Source of the DNA: Robiginitomaculum sp.
GTDB taxonomy: Bacteria > Pseudomonadota > Alphaproteobacteria > Caulobacterales > Maricaulaceae
Reading direction: 5' to 3'
NCBI GenBank assembly: GCA_002733805.1
Contig: NVXG01000042.1
Span: 1 to 44,553, forward strand
DNA length: 44,553 nt
Part shown: positions 29,404 through 37,628 of the stretch, one piece after another
Numbering within the stretch: the stretch's first letter is position 1
Layout of the letters: each line of letters opens with the position of its first letter
Position numbers and translations under genes: made by a program
Notes under the pieces: generated by a model
The model's input: only the letters and a program-made list of their open reading frames with translations
Databases searched by the model: none
Told to the model about the DNA's origin: nothing

Positions 29404-30270
29404 TTATACCGCTTCGATGGTGGAAAGCGCATCTTCCAGCTCTGCAAAGCTGGGTTGCGAGGGAGTGGGTACTACGCCACGCCCCAATTCAACGGAAATT
29501 TGCGCGGCATTGCCATGCAAATGCGCCACCAACACTGTCTGGATGATTTTATAAAAACTAGCCTCTTCATCCATGACGGCTTGCAGGCGCGTACCAAATG
29601 GTCCAACCAAGCCATAAGCCAAAAACACACCCAGGAAAGTACCAACCAGCGCCGAACCGATCATCCGGCCCAGATATTCCGGCGGTTCGGTAATCGCGCC
29701 CATGGTTTTAACGATCCCCAACACCGCCGCAACAATCCCCAGCGCCGGCAAAGCATCTGCCATATTTTGTAGGGCATGGGCTGGCTCCAACGCTTCATGA
29801 TGGTGCTTTTCCAGCAGTTTTTCCATGGCGTCTTCCACCTGATACGGATCTTCCAAATTCATGGTCATCATCCGCAAGGTGTCGCAAATAAAGTCAGTGG
29901 CAAAATGGTCTTTCAGAATCTTTGGGTAATTAGCAAAAATGGAACTGTCTTTCGGGTTTTCAATGTGGGTCTCCAGCGCGATAACCCCCTTCATTTTCAT
30001 GGTTTTAGTCAGGGTAAATAGCAGGGCCAACAGATCAGAATAGTCCTTTTTTTTCCACTTGGGGCCGATCATCATTTTACCCAGGCCGGTTAATGCGCCC
30101 AAGGCGGTCTTTCCCTTATTTCCGATCAACAATGCACCAACGGCGGCACCGCCGATCATCATCATTTCATACGGCGCAGAGTGTAAAATCGGTGCCATCT
30201 GCCCGCCGGACAGTATAAAACCACCAAACACCATGCCAAAAACAAATAATATCCCAATGATCTGAAACAT
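29404..30270 (-). CDS. motA: Flagellar motor stator protein MotA
   Basis: Proton-channel subunit of the flagellar stator. The 288 residues begin MFQIIGILFVFGMVFGGFILSGG. Four membrane segments are visible, with a long cytoplasmic loop between the second and third that is rich in charged residues. The GIVAAVLGIVKTMGAITEPPEYLGRMIGSALVGTFLGVFLAYGLVGP stretch is the most conserved part of MotA. The start at 30270 is preferred; the alternative adds 15 residues. No motB or other flagellar gene is in the window, as in related bacteria where the pair is split. Confidence 0.95.
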   Translation of the reverse strand: MFQIIGILFVFGMVFGGFILSGGQMAPILHSAPYEMMMIGGAAVGALLIGNKGKTALGALTGLGKMMIGPKWKKKDYSDLLALLFTLTKTMKMKGVIALETHIENPKDSSIFANYPKILKDHFATDFICDTLRMMTMNLEDPYQVEDAMEKLLEKHHHEALEPAHALQNMADALPALGIVAAVLGIVKTMGAITEPPEYLGRMIGSALVGTFLGVFLAYGLVGPFGTRLQAVMDEEASFYKIIQTVLVAHLHGNAAQISVELGRGVVPTPSQPSFAELEDALSTIEAV

Positions 30271-30493
30271 CAGATAACTCTTCCCTGTAACCAAATCTCG
30301 ACCGGAACCGTTCAAAACTGTCCCAATTTGGCACTAGTATCAGTTGGAATGTTTAATGCAGTATTGCCAGATGTGTATTGTTTTGGTGAATTGTTGCGAA
30401 ACAAGAACAGGAATGCTACATATCTCGCGGACTGGAACCGACCAATCGCGAGGGACACCGCGTTTGTAACCTAGACGGACCAGGAGCTGTCAA

Positions 30494-30850
30494 ATGCTGA
30501 AGCTAAAATTACTTGCAGGATTTATGTTTATTGCAAGTTCCATCCCGGTATTGGCTGATGAAGCCTGTGTAGCGCCGGAACTGCCTGAGCTTCCAGCTTA
30601 CGGGGCATTGTTGAGCTATGACCAATTGAACGAAGCAACCGGGCTGGTGCAAACCTATGCAATGGCCAACACCGCGTACAAAACCTGCCTTGATGCCCTC
30701 ATCCTTGATCCGGGATCCGTATCAAGGGAAGCTTGGCGCGCCGCAATGGAAAATTACAACACCGCTGGAGCCGACCAAAATGCTCTGGGAAAAGCCTACG
30801 ACAAACTCAATGAAGACTGGGTTGAGACCCACAAGGCCAAATCTGAATAA
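30494..30850 (+). CDS. Small secreted protein of unknown function
   Basis: The 118 residues have a signal peptide (MLKLKLLAGFMFIASSIPVLA-DEA) and a helical mature part with two cysteines (EACVAPELPELP and YKTCLDAL). The start has AGGAGCTG upstream. It is not recognised. The next gene downstream at 47 bp encodes a second secreted protein with a similar Y-x-T-C-I/L segment, so the two may be distant paralogues in one operon. The 223-bp region before it, upstream of the divergent motA, holds promoters for both directions but no clear motif. Confidence 0.72.
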   Translation: MLKLKLLAGFMFIASSIPVLADEACVAPELPELPAYGALLSYDQLNEATGLVQTYAMANTAYKTCLDALILDPGSVSREAWRAAMENYNTAGADQNALGKAYDKLNEDWVETHKAKSE

Positions 30851-30897
30851 TCAACCATCACAAACTGAAACTCGTTTTCCGTATCAGGGGTAATAAA

Positions 30898-31392
30898 ATG
30901 AACAAAACCAAATTTGTCACAATCGTCAGTGTGCTGGCCGCATTTTCCACCCAAGTGGTGGCAGCCGACGGGTATCGTCCACAAAATGACGCGCAGCGCA
31001 ATTATAAGGCCTGTCCGGCCGATATCATGGCCAAGGGGGTTAAGCTGGTTGTTCCATTATGCGGCACTTTGCCGGATCGACCCCAATTCCCTGATTATGA
31101 TACCGCTTGGTCTTCCAAACTATCATCAGATGAGCTGGATGTATTTTCGGTAAAATTACACCAATTCAAAACCCAAGTGGCCCAATATCAGACCTGTATC
31201 AATTACCGGGTTATGGGCGATGGTTCCCTACCAACCGAAACCCTGAACTATGCGGCTTGTGCTGATCAATGGGCGGTGGAGCAAAAAGCTCAATCTGCCG
31301 AGGAGTGGGGTGATTCCTGTCTTGGACAAAATGACTGGGAGCATCCACAAAGCGCCTCATTTCCAGCCCATTGCTATGCGGAAGAAGATTAA
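30898..31392 (+). CDS. Secreted Cys-rich protein of unknown function
   Basis: The 164 residues begin with a signal peptide (MNKTKFVTIVSVLAAFSTQVVA-ADG). The mature protein has six cysteines (KACPADI, VPLCGTLP, YQTCINYRV, YAACADQW, DSCLGQND, AHCYAEED), suggesting three disulfides. A central helix HQFKTQVAQYQTCI resembles the one in the preceding protein. It is not recognised. A hairpin with a short T-run follows directly and may end the transcript of this pair. Confidence 0.72.
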   Translation: MNKTKFVTIVSVLAAFSTQVVAADGYRPQNDAQRNYKACPADIMAKGVKLVVPLCGTLPDRPQFPDYDTAWSSKLSSDELDVFSVKLHQFKTQVAQYQTCINYRVMGDGSLPTETLNYAACADQWAVEQKAQSAEEWGDSCLGQNDWEHPQSASFPAHCYAEED

Positions 31393-31426
31393 AACCACGC
31401 ACACTGGGCGGTAAAATACGCTATTC

Positions 31427-31453
31427 AGGGGTCATCATTCGGTGACCCCTTTT
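31427..31453 (+). terminator. Terminator-like hairpin overlapping the MFS start codon
   Basis: Arms AGGGGTCA (31427-31434) and TGACCCCT (31443-31450) pair perfectly around an 8-base loop, then TTTT (31450-31453). It lies 35 bp after the stop of the secreted-protein pair. The right arm contains the GTG at 31442 that is the only possible start of the MFS gene, so the hairpin might both end the upstream transcript and hide that start codon. Confidence 0.6.
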
Positions 31454-32683
31454 GATTCGAAAGTAGATTGTTTCATTTCCAATAATCGACATATCGCTTT
31501 TTTCCTGCTGTTTCTGGTCATGGTGTTGATCGGCGCATCCAACTCCCTGCTGTTTGTCATTTTGCCGGTATTGATCCGGCAATTGGGCGCGGGCGAGTTG
31601 TATATGGGGCTGATTTTTGCCGGCTCTTCCGTGCTCTATATGTTTTTTAGCCCGTTTTGGGGCTGGTTGTCCGACCTGACCGGACGGCGACCCGTCTTGT
31701 TGCTTGGTATTATCGGCAACGGCCTGTCTCTGCTGGCCATGGGGCTGGTTTCGGCTTGGATTGGCAGTGGGGCGGCCACCGCTGCTACCGCCTTGGTACT
31801 TCTGGCACTGTCGCGGGTGATTTACGGAGCCATTGGTTGTGCGATGCAACCGGCCGCGCAAGCCTATATTGCGGATCGGACAGCGCGCTCTGAACGAACC
31901 AGATTATTGTCATTGCTGGCAGCAGGTGCCGGACTGGGTACTGCAATTGGCCCACCTTTGGCTGCGTGGCTCAGCACCGGGTTGGGGGTGCCACGAGCCA
32001 TGTATTTTCTGGTTGGTGTTTCGGTGCTGTTTTTTGCAGTGATCGCGATCGCCATGCCGGAACATCAAAGACCGAACAGAAGCACGGTAACCGGCAAGGC
32101 CATGTTCGCGCTAGTCATCGACAAGCGCCTGCGGACCTTGTTATTGATCGGCACACTCAGCTGGATGGCCCACGGAGTGTTTTTACAAACCCTGCTATTT
32201 TACACCTCGGACCGCTTGGTGCTTGATGCAGCCAGCGCTTTACCCATATCCGGAGCCATCTTCGCATTGGGAGCCGTCGGTGTTCTGGTCGTCCAGTTTG
32301 GGTTTATCCCACTGGCCAAGCCCAACCCACGGCAATTGATGACCTTAGGCGGATTTTGCGCGGCACTCGGCGCCGGGCTGATGATCATGGCCAGTACGGT
32401 CTGGATGATTGGATTGGCCTTTGTTGTTGCTTCCATTGGATCCGGCTTGATCCGTCCCGGTATGTCCAGTGCGGCATCCCTACGGGTCAATGAACACGAA
32501 CAGGGCGGCGCAGCCGGACTGGTTGCCGCCACGGCCGGGGCTGGGTTTATGCTGGCACCCTTTACCGGGTTGGCGCTCTATCAGTTTGTCGGGCCGGCCG
32601 CGTCCTATAGCTTGTTATTGGTTTCATTGAGCGGCGTATTTATACTGTCGTTCCTGCAACCGGTAGATCACGAGACCGATTAA
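31442..32683 (+). CDS. MFS transporter
   Basis: The 413 residues contain about twelve hydrophobic segments in two halves. Between helices 2 and 3 is the MFS signature GWLSDLTGRRPVLLLG. SRVIYGAIGCAMQPAAQAYIADRTA is typical of drug- and tetracycline-type exporters, but the substrate is unknown. The only in-frame start is GTG 31442; no ATG occurs before helix one. The N-terminal 17 residues are polar. It is convergent with the transglycosylase gene, 18 bp away. Confidence 0.88.
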   Translation: MTPFDSKVDCFISNNRHIAFFLLFLVMVLIGASNSLLFVILPVLIRQLGAGELYMGLIFAGSSVLYMFFSPFWGWLSDLTGRRPVLLLGIIGNGLSLLAMGLVSAWIGSGAATAATALVLLALSRVIYGAIGCAMQPAAQAYIADRTARSERTRLLSLLAAGAGLGTAIGPPLAAWLSTGLGVPRAMYFLVGVSVLFFAVIAIAMPEHQRPNRSTVTGKAMFALVIDKRLRTLLLIGTLSWMAHGVFLQTLLFYTSDRLVLDAASALPISGAIFALGAVGVLVVQFGFIPLAKPNPRQLMTLGGFCAALGAGLMIMASTVWMIGLAFVVASIGSGLIRPGMSSAASLRVNEHEQGGAAGLVAATAGAGFMLAPFTGLALYQFVGPAASYSLLLVSLSGVFILSFLQPVDHETD

Positions 32684-32701
32684 TCCTGCACGCGGGATCG
32701 G

Positions 32702-33913
32702 TCAATCCTGCGTTTGATTGACCCGTAGGTTTTGCAACATTTGCAAACTGGCAAACCCATCCGGTAGCAAACCAATTTGTAGCTGGTAAGCTCGCAAAGC
32801 CCGCCGGGTATTGGGTCCAGCCAACCCATCAACCCCACCGGGGTCATGACCTTTTTCTTTTAGCAATTCTTGCATTTGCTGAATTTGGGGGCGCGATAAC
32901 GTCACCAAATCGGTCGGCCATTTAGCGATCAAACCCGCCTTGTCATCCAGCGCCCGAGCCAGCAAACCAACGCCGAGTGCGTAGGCGGTTGAGTTGTTAT
33001 AGCGTTTGAATACCCTGAAATTTCCACCAACCAGTATTTTTGGCCCGTGTGCCCCGGCTGGTAGCAGTAAGCGCGCTGCCGTGCCCAGCTCTGTTTCTGG
33101 CCAATGGCCACCATGGATCGGGCTTGCGCCGCGCACCGCCCATGATCCAATGGATAAAACTGTGTCATCGGCCAGCTCGTATGGAAAAGCTTCGACAAGA
33201 CTTACTTCTTCGCCCCAGCTTTCCTGTGCTTTCCAACCGTGACGCAACAAATAATTTGCGGTGGACGCCAATGCATCTGGCGTCGAATTCCAGATGTCTT
33301 TTTTACCATCCCCATCGCCATCAATTGCGTATTGCAAAAAGGTGGTTGGCATGAACTGGGTTTGCCCCATGGCTCCGGCCCACGCCCCTTTTAAGTCTTC
33401 GCGCCGCGCATCTCCATTTTCGATCATGGTCAGCAAAGCCAGCAATTCGCCTTCGGCCCACGCCCGGCGACGCCCGTCATGGGCCAAGGTTGCCAAAGCG
33501 CGCACCACATCAAAATTGCCCTGAATTTTGCCATAGGCGCTTTCCAGCCCCCAGATCGCGGTAATGACCTCCGCCGGAACACCGGTGGTTTGTTCCAATT
33601 GGTCCAGCACCTTTTTCTGGCTTTGCAGGGCTTTTTTGCCGCCTGATACCCGCAATTCGGATACGGCACCTTGTAAGTATTCCCAGATCGGTCGGGTAAA
33701 CTCTGGTTGGAAGCGATCGCGCTCCAACACGGTCTCATCGGGCGTAATGCCGTCCAGCAAACGGTTCAAGCCAACTTCATCGCGTCCAGCGGATACGCTG
33801 CGCTCGACAAAGCTGATTTTCCAAGCTGCAAAGGTCTGTGCGTCATCATCCGATCGGGCCGGAAAACTCCAAGCCAATAACAGCAATGCCCAGACAGAAA
33901 TTTGAAGCCGCAT
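32702..33913 (-). CDS. Lytic murein transglycosylase, MltB type with PG-binding domain
   Basis: Cleaves peptidoglycan glycan strands to 1,6-anhydro muropeptides. About 403 residues: signal peptide, catalytic domain with the general-acid Glu in WGLESAYGKIQG near 125, the substrate segment GAMGQTQFMPTTFLQYAIDGDGDGKKDIW, and a C-terminal peptidoglycan-binding domain (GVDGLAGPNTRRALRAYQ). Starts ATG 33913 and GTG 33916 are both possible; either overlaps the DUF1194 stop, so translation is coupled. Location: periplasm. Confidence 0.93.
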   Translation of the reverse strand: MRLQISVWALLLLAWSFPARSDDDAQTFAAWKISFVERSVSAGRDEVGLNRLLDGITPDETVLERDRFQPEFTRPIWEYLQGAVSELRVSGGKKALQSQKKVLDQLEQTTGVPAEVITAIWGLESAYGKIQGNFDVVRALATLAHDGRRRAWAEGELLALLTMIENGDARREDLKGAWAGAMGQTQFMPTTFLQYAIDGDGDGKKDIWNSTPDALASTANYLLRHGWKAQESWGEEVSLVEAFPYELADDTVLSIGSWAVRGASPIHGGHWPETELGTAARLLLPAGAHGPKILVGGNFRVFKRYNNSTAYALGVGLLARALDDKAGLIAKWPTDLVTLSRPQIQQMQELLKEKGHDPGGVDGLAGPNTRRALRAYQLQIGLLPDGFASLQMLQNLRVNQTQD

Positions 33914-34644
33914 CACGGGGCTGCACGAGTGGCCGGATGACTCAGGCCGGGGATCCAGGCAATTTCTAGAATCAGTTTTTTCAAAATAGCGTCTTTGAAA
34001 TCTTCAAATCCTTCGGCGGGTGCGACAAAAGCTGCGGCTCCGACAATGACATTGTCCCGATAATACTGATCCACATCAACCTTGACCTTGGGCCGCCATG
34101 GATTTCGATCCATCGGCAAAACCGGCAGGCCATTAACAGTGATATCGGACGCTGCGGCCAGGGCGCGGGCAATTGGCAGGGATTTCCCCTGATTTTGCGG
34201 ACCATCTCCGGAAATATCGATGATTTTGCGAAACCCGTCATATTCATTATCATTGATCATGCCGACACAGGCAGTAATCGCACTGCCAATTGCGGTATAT
34301 CGACCTTGTACAAAAGGTGCGGCGCGGACCCGATCAGCAAAAGCCAATGCGTCGGCTTCATTACGGATCAAGGTCCAGTCAGCCACCATGCGTTGGGTAT
34401 TGTCATCAGCCCATTCGACATAGCTGGTCGCGATCGCGCCTTCCGGTCCCGACAGGATTGCGTCGATCACCTCTTGGGAACGCAAAGCGGCCAGATAGCC
34501 TTCGCGTTGGCGCTTGGCCTCTTCTTCATCCACCGAAAAAGAGATGTCGGCAGCCAGTACCAATTCAAGGTCAACCGACACCAAGGCCCAAGCCGGTGAT
34601 CCCGCAAAAAACAACATAATCAGGCATGAAAATAGAAACCGCAT
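33913..34644 (-). CDS. DUF1194 (von Willebrand A-like) exported protein
   Basis: The 243 residues have a signal peptide (MRFLFSCLIMLFFAGSPAWA-LVS) and a vWA-like fold. The metal-site start ADISFSVDEEEAKRQREGYLAAL gives DxSxS, and KIIDISGDGPQNQGK near residue 140 supplies a second part. Family function is unknown; vWA domains bind proteins through a bound metal. The gene overlaps mltB, so the two products may act together in the periplasm, which is inference. It faces rpmJ across a 152-bp gap without a clear motif. Confidence 0.88.
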   Translation of the reverse strand: MRFLFSCLIMLFFAGSPAWALVSVDLELVLAADISFSVDEEEAKRQREGYLAALRSQEVIDAILSGPEGAIATSYVEWADDNTQRMVADWTLIRNEADALAFADRVRAAPFVQGRYTAIGSAITACVGMINDNEYDGFRKIIDISGDGPQNQGKSLPIARALAAASDITVNGLPVLPMDRNPWRPKVKVDVDQYYRDNVIVGAAAFVAPAEGFEDFKDAILKKLILEIAWIPGLSHPATRAAP

Positions 34645-34796
34645 AGGCGCAGTATGACCGACCCGGAGGGCGCAATCAAATTACAGATTCATTGGTTGAC
34701 AGAACACTATGCCCTGACTAGGGTCCGCGCCTCTTCGCTGGAGGCTCTTTAGAGGCTCCTTTTGTTTTGCCCAAACCAGACATTGGAACCGGGACC

Positions 34797-34922
34797 ATGA
34801 AAGTTCGCAGCTCTCTGAAATCCTTAAAAAACCGTCACAAGGACTGTAAAGTGGTTCGCCGCAAAGGTCGCGTGTACGTGATCAATAAAACGGATCCTCG
34901 GTTTAAGGCGCGTCAAGGCTAA
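34797..34922 (+). CDS. rpmJ: 50S ribosomal protein L36
   Basis: A 41-residue protein [14 protein letters not shown]...[21 protein letters not shown]. It is too short for common ORF cut-offs. It is of the zinc-free type: only one cysteine remains where zinc-binding L36 has three and a His, and the SLKSLKxRH start with the [13 protein letters not shown] end matches alphaproteobacterial L36. It is read at the same frame as the HAD gene that follows, with two stop codons (34920 and 34935) between them. Confidence 0.95.
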   Translation: MKVRSSLKSLKNRHKDCKVVRRKGRVYVINKTDPRFKARQG

Positions 34923-34946
34923 TCGCCTGACCTGTAGTCGCCTTCA

Positions 34947-35555
34947 CTGCCGCAGCTTCACCTGTTATTTGATATTGGAAATGTGCTGGTCCAGTGGGAT
35001 CCAGCCAATTTCTATCGTCAGCAGTTCGATACTGAACAAGAAATGCAGGCGTTTTTGAACACCTGCTGCACGCGGGCGTGGCATGTGGAACATGACCGGG
35101 GCCGATCCATGGCAGATGGCGCGGCTCTTCTGATACCGCAATTTCCCCATTGGGAAACCCAGATACGCAATTGGAAAGACCGTTGGGCCGACATGTTCGC
35201 CGGGCCGGTTACGGGCATGGATGTCTTGCTGAACGCTTTGGCCAAAGCCGGACATCCTTTATATGCACTAACCAATATGCCAGCCGAGGTTATGCCGCTG
35301 GAATATAGGTTGTTTCCATTCCTGCGCCTATTTCGCGATATTATCGTTTCCGGTGACGAAGGCTTGTTAAAGCCCGACCCCGCTTTGTTCGAGCTGACCT
35401 TGGACCGCATGAATTGCCGGGCGGAGCAGGTTTTTTTCATCGACGATGTAGCTGAAAATGTTGATGTGGCACGGCAGTTGGGTATGTCGGCGCACTTATT
35501 TGTTGATGCGCAAACCCTGATCGTAGAATTGCAAAAACGCAACGTGACCTTTTAA
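34947..35555 (+). CDS. HAD family hydrolase (phosphatase), start codon unresolved
   Basis: All four HAD motifs are present: motif I LLFDIGNVLVQWD with the nucleophilic Asp, motif II LYALTNMP, motif III Lys in GLLKPDPALFEL, and motif IV FFIDDVAENVDVARQLG. The cap domain is between motifs I and II. Motif I starts before the first ATG, GTG or TTG (GTG 34983), so a start there would lose the nucleophile. I propose CTG 34947, which gives MPQLHLLFDIGN; CTG 34962 is an alternative. The gene follows rpmJ. Its substrate is unknown. Confidence 0.78.
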   Translation: MPQLHLLFDIGNVLVQWDPANFYRQQFDTEQEMQAFLNTCCTRAWHVEHDRGRSMADGAALLIPQFPHWETQIRNWKDRWADMFAGPVTGMDVLLNALAKAGHPLYALTNMPAEVMPLEYRLFPFLRLFRDIIVSGDEGLLKPDPALFELTLDRMNCRAEQVFFIDDVAENVDVARQLGMSAHLFVDAQTLIVELQKRNVTF

Positions 35556-35579
35556 TCGGGAACCGGTATATTCATCCTC

Positions 35580-36149
35580 ATGAAATGCAACGCGCTCATA
35601 TTGGCTCTCTGCCTTGGAATTTCCGGCCTCGGATTGGCGACAAGCCCGGTTCTGGCACAAGAAGAAATTGGCGGCAATGTAGAAGCCCTGCTCGACCGGA
35701 TGGCCGACATAACGGAAGAGGCCGAAGCTGAATTGTTGGCCGAAGAAATTTGGGCCCGGTTCTTTGCATCAGGTTCAGCCAGCGTTGATCTTATCTTACA
35801 ACGAGGCATATCGGCCCAAGCAGCGGGTGATTTTGATCTGGCCGGCGATTTTTATGACGATGTGATCGCGTTTGCCCCCGAGTTTGCCGAAGGCTGGAAC
35901 CGACGGGCCGCACTGGGTTATGCGCGCGGTGAATACGCAGCAGCAATGGAAGACTTGGGCATTGCTCTTGAACTACAGCCCCGTCATTTTGGCGCCTTAA
36001 CTGGATTGGGTTTGGTTCTGGAGCGATTAGGCTCCGCAGAAGGGGCCTATCAGGCCTATTCAGATGCCTTGGAAATTCACCCCTTTTTGCCCGAGGCAAT
36101 AAATGGTGTTTCCCGGTTGAAGCGGCTGGTCGAAGGCCGACAATTATAG
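35580..36149 (+). CDS. Secreted TPR-repeat protein
   Basis: The 189 residues start with a signal peptide (ending near VLAQEE) and then about three tetratricopeptide repeats (for example [58 protein letters not shown] and [24 protein letters not shown]). TPR proteins mediate protein contacts. Function is not known. It follows the HAD gene by 24 bp. Confidence 0.83.
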   Translation: MKCNALILALCLGISGLGLATSPVLAQEEIGGNVEALLDRMADITEEAEAELLAEEIWARFFASGSASVDLILQRGISAQAAGDFDLAGDFYDDVIAFAPEFAEGWNRRAALGYARGEYAAAMEDLGIALELQPRHFGALTGLGLVLERLGSAEGAYQAYSDALEIHPFLPEAINGVSRLKRLVEGRQL

Positions 36150-36276
36150 TCCCGCACAACATTGGAATGTTTTAGCAAATCCGCTTGCCGCAGATGGTCG
36201 GCCTGCGGTATTTGTACGTTTGAAAGTACCGATTCTATCAAACTTCATACAAAACAATGAAACAGGACTGACCAAC

Positions 36277-36525
36277 ATGACCGTAGATATGGGCCAATCG
36301 ACCCGCGAACAATTAAAATCCACTTTGGCCCGGGTCGAACGGCTGGAAGAAGATAAAAAGGCGGTACTTGAAGACATCAAAGCAGTCTATGACGAGGCCA
36401 AGGCATTTGGCTTTGACACCAAAATCTTGCGCCAAGTGGTCCGTATTCGTAAGATGGATCGTGAGACCCGGCAGGAACAAGAGGCCATACTGGACCTGTA
36501 TCTGTCAGCTCTCGGAGAAACATAA
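36277..36525 (+). CDS. gapR: GapR-type DNA-binding protein (DUF2312/UPF0335)
   Basis: A small, almost entirely helical protein of 82 residues ([30 protein letters not shown] and on), with the family block [20 protein letters not shown] and [16 protein letters not shown]. GapR of Caulobacter binds AT-rich overtwisted DNA as a clamp and aids replication and chromosome structure (family knowledge). The start at 36277 follows AGGAC; the longer reading is rejected. It precedes the deiminase-like lipoprotein gene by 9 bp. The length is slightly below that of Caulobacter GapR. Confidence 0.9.
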   Translation: MTVDMGQSTREQLKSTLARVERLEEDKKAVLEDIKAVYDEAKAFGFDTKILRQVVRIRKMDRETRQEQEAILDLYLSALGET

Positions 36526-36534
36526 GGCGGATAT

Positions 36535-37623
36535 ATGCACCAAACTTTCCAGCAAAAACTGGCAAATTGGCTGATCTGTGGCACCTTGGTGTTCAGTGGA
36601 GCAGCTTGCCAGCCCTTGCAGGCAAAGGAGACGTCGGTGCATATAAAACCGGATCCAAGAGAATTGATCGTGCTGGCTGCGATCAACGCAAACGATCCCT
36701 ATTACCAACCAATTGCTGCCAAGGTATTTGACTTTCACCTGGCCTATGCCCGGAAGATTGCCCAATATGATCGCGTATTGGTGTTGACTGACGATATTTC
36801 ATATATGAAATATATGAAAGAACTTGGCGCTGATAAGGTGGCCATTACCCCGCAATTAGACATCTGGGCCCGAGACTTTTCCCTGTCAAACGCCAACAAT
36901 CCGATGATGTTTCGCTATACTTCGGCCGGACAGGGTGGCGGCCGCACGGGCCAAGATGATGCGGATGCTGTGCAGAAAACTTTCGCCGAAATGCTGGAAA
37001 CCGCTGATCTTTCCTTTGCAGAAAGTGATTTGTTAAATGATGGCGGCAATTTCGTTGATGATTATGCCGGCAATGTGGTGATCAGCCGCAAGTTCCTGCG
37101 CGATAATCACTTATCCGAGGGCACGGCACGTCAAGCTATATTGTCGCTGGGTGGCGTTACCAACGTCGCCTTTATCGAGGCCGATGAACAAGGCGGCTTA
37201 GAGCACGCTGACGGCGTGGTGGCTTTTATTGGCCCCAATAGCTTGGTGGTTAATTCCTACCCGACCGATCCAGCCTATGCCGCGCAATTACACGCTGACC
37301 TGCGCGCTGGATTACCCGGCGTTGTAATCACTGAATTGGTCACGCCGTATGATGGCAGCCAGATTTATGACCAACGCTTTGGCTCGGCTTGTGGTCTGTA
37401 CACCAACATGCTGGTCACCCCAGAACGTATATATTTCCCGCAGTTTGGCATTGCTGAAGACCAAATTGCCTTGGAACAATTACGGGCCGTGACCAGCAAA
37501 ACAATTGTTCTGGTCTTGTCCGAGCCAGTCTGTCAGATGGGTGGTGGTGTACGCTGCATGTCCTGGCAGCTAAGAGGCGAAAATGCCGAGAGCATATTGC
37601 GTCACTTTGGAAAGGGCGGCTGA
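36535..37623 (+). CDS. Lipoprotein of the agmatine/peptidylarginine deiminase fold
   Basis: The 362 residues start with a signal and lipobox SGAAC (Cys25), so this deiminase-fold enzyme lies outside the cytoplasm. Motifs of the PAD_porph family are WARDF, NDGGNFVDD, EHADGV, and GGGVRCMSW with the probable catalytic Cys341. Agmatine deiminase hydrolyses agmatine to N-carbamoylputrescine; the family also includes enzymes that act on C-terminal arginine. Agmatine deiminases usually have GGGNIHCITQQ, which differs here (MSWQL), so substrate is open. It lies 9 bp after gapR and 5 bp before the next gene. Confidence 0.87.
   Translation: MHQTFQQKLANWLICGTLVFSGAACQPLQAKETSVHIKPDPRELIVLAAINANDPYYQPIAAKVFDFHLAYARKIAQYDRVLVLTDDISYMKYMKELGADKVAITPQLDIWARDFSLSNANNPMMFRYTSAGQGGGRTGQDDADAVQKTFAEMLETADLSFAESDLLNDGGNFVDDYAGNVVISRKFLRDNHLSEGTARQAILSLGGVTNVAFIEADEQGGLEHADGVVAFIGPNSLVVNSYPTDPAYAAQLHADLRAGLPGVVITELVTPYDGSQIYDQRFGSACGLYTNMLVTPERIYFPQFGIAEDQIALEQLRAVTSKTIVLVLSEPVCQMGGGVRCMSWQLRGENAESILRHFGKGG
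36794..36813. repeat. Perfect 20-bp palindrome inside the deiminase gene
   Basis: A perfect palindrome of 20 bp (ATATTTCATATATGAAATAT). Its core TTCATATATGAA also forms the centre of the larger palindrome at 38070-38107. It codes for part of the DISYMKYM segment, so coding alone may explain it. The repetition of the core within 1.3 kb is the reason to note it. Confidence 0.6.
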
Positions 37624-37628
37624 TCTCG

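Noticed and set aside
30349..30474. Plus-strand ORF of 41 codons upstream of the secreted-protein pair
   Set aside because: No Shine-Dalgarno, no recognisable composition, and it occupies the region where divergent promoters are expected.
30316..30493. Sigma-54 promoter of motA (TGGCAC/TGGCAA sequences)
   Set aside because: The spacing to a TTGC element does not fit GG-N10-GC on either strand.
34733..34761. Direct repeat GAGGCTC before rpmJ as a terminator
   Set aside because: The two copies are direct rather than inverted, so they do not form a proper stem. At most a weak regulatory element.
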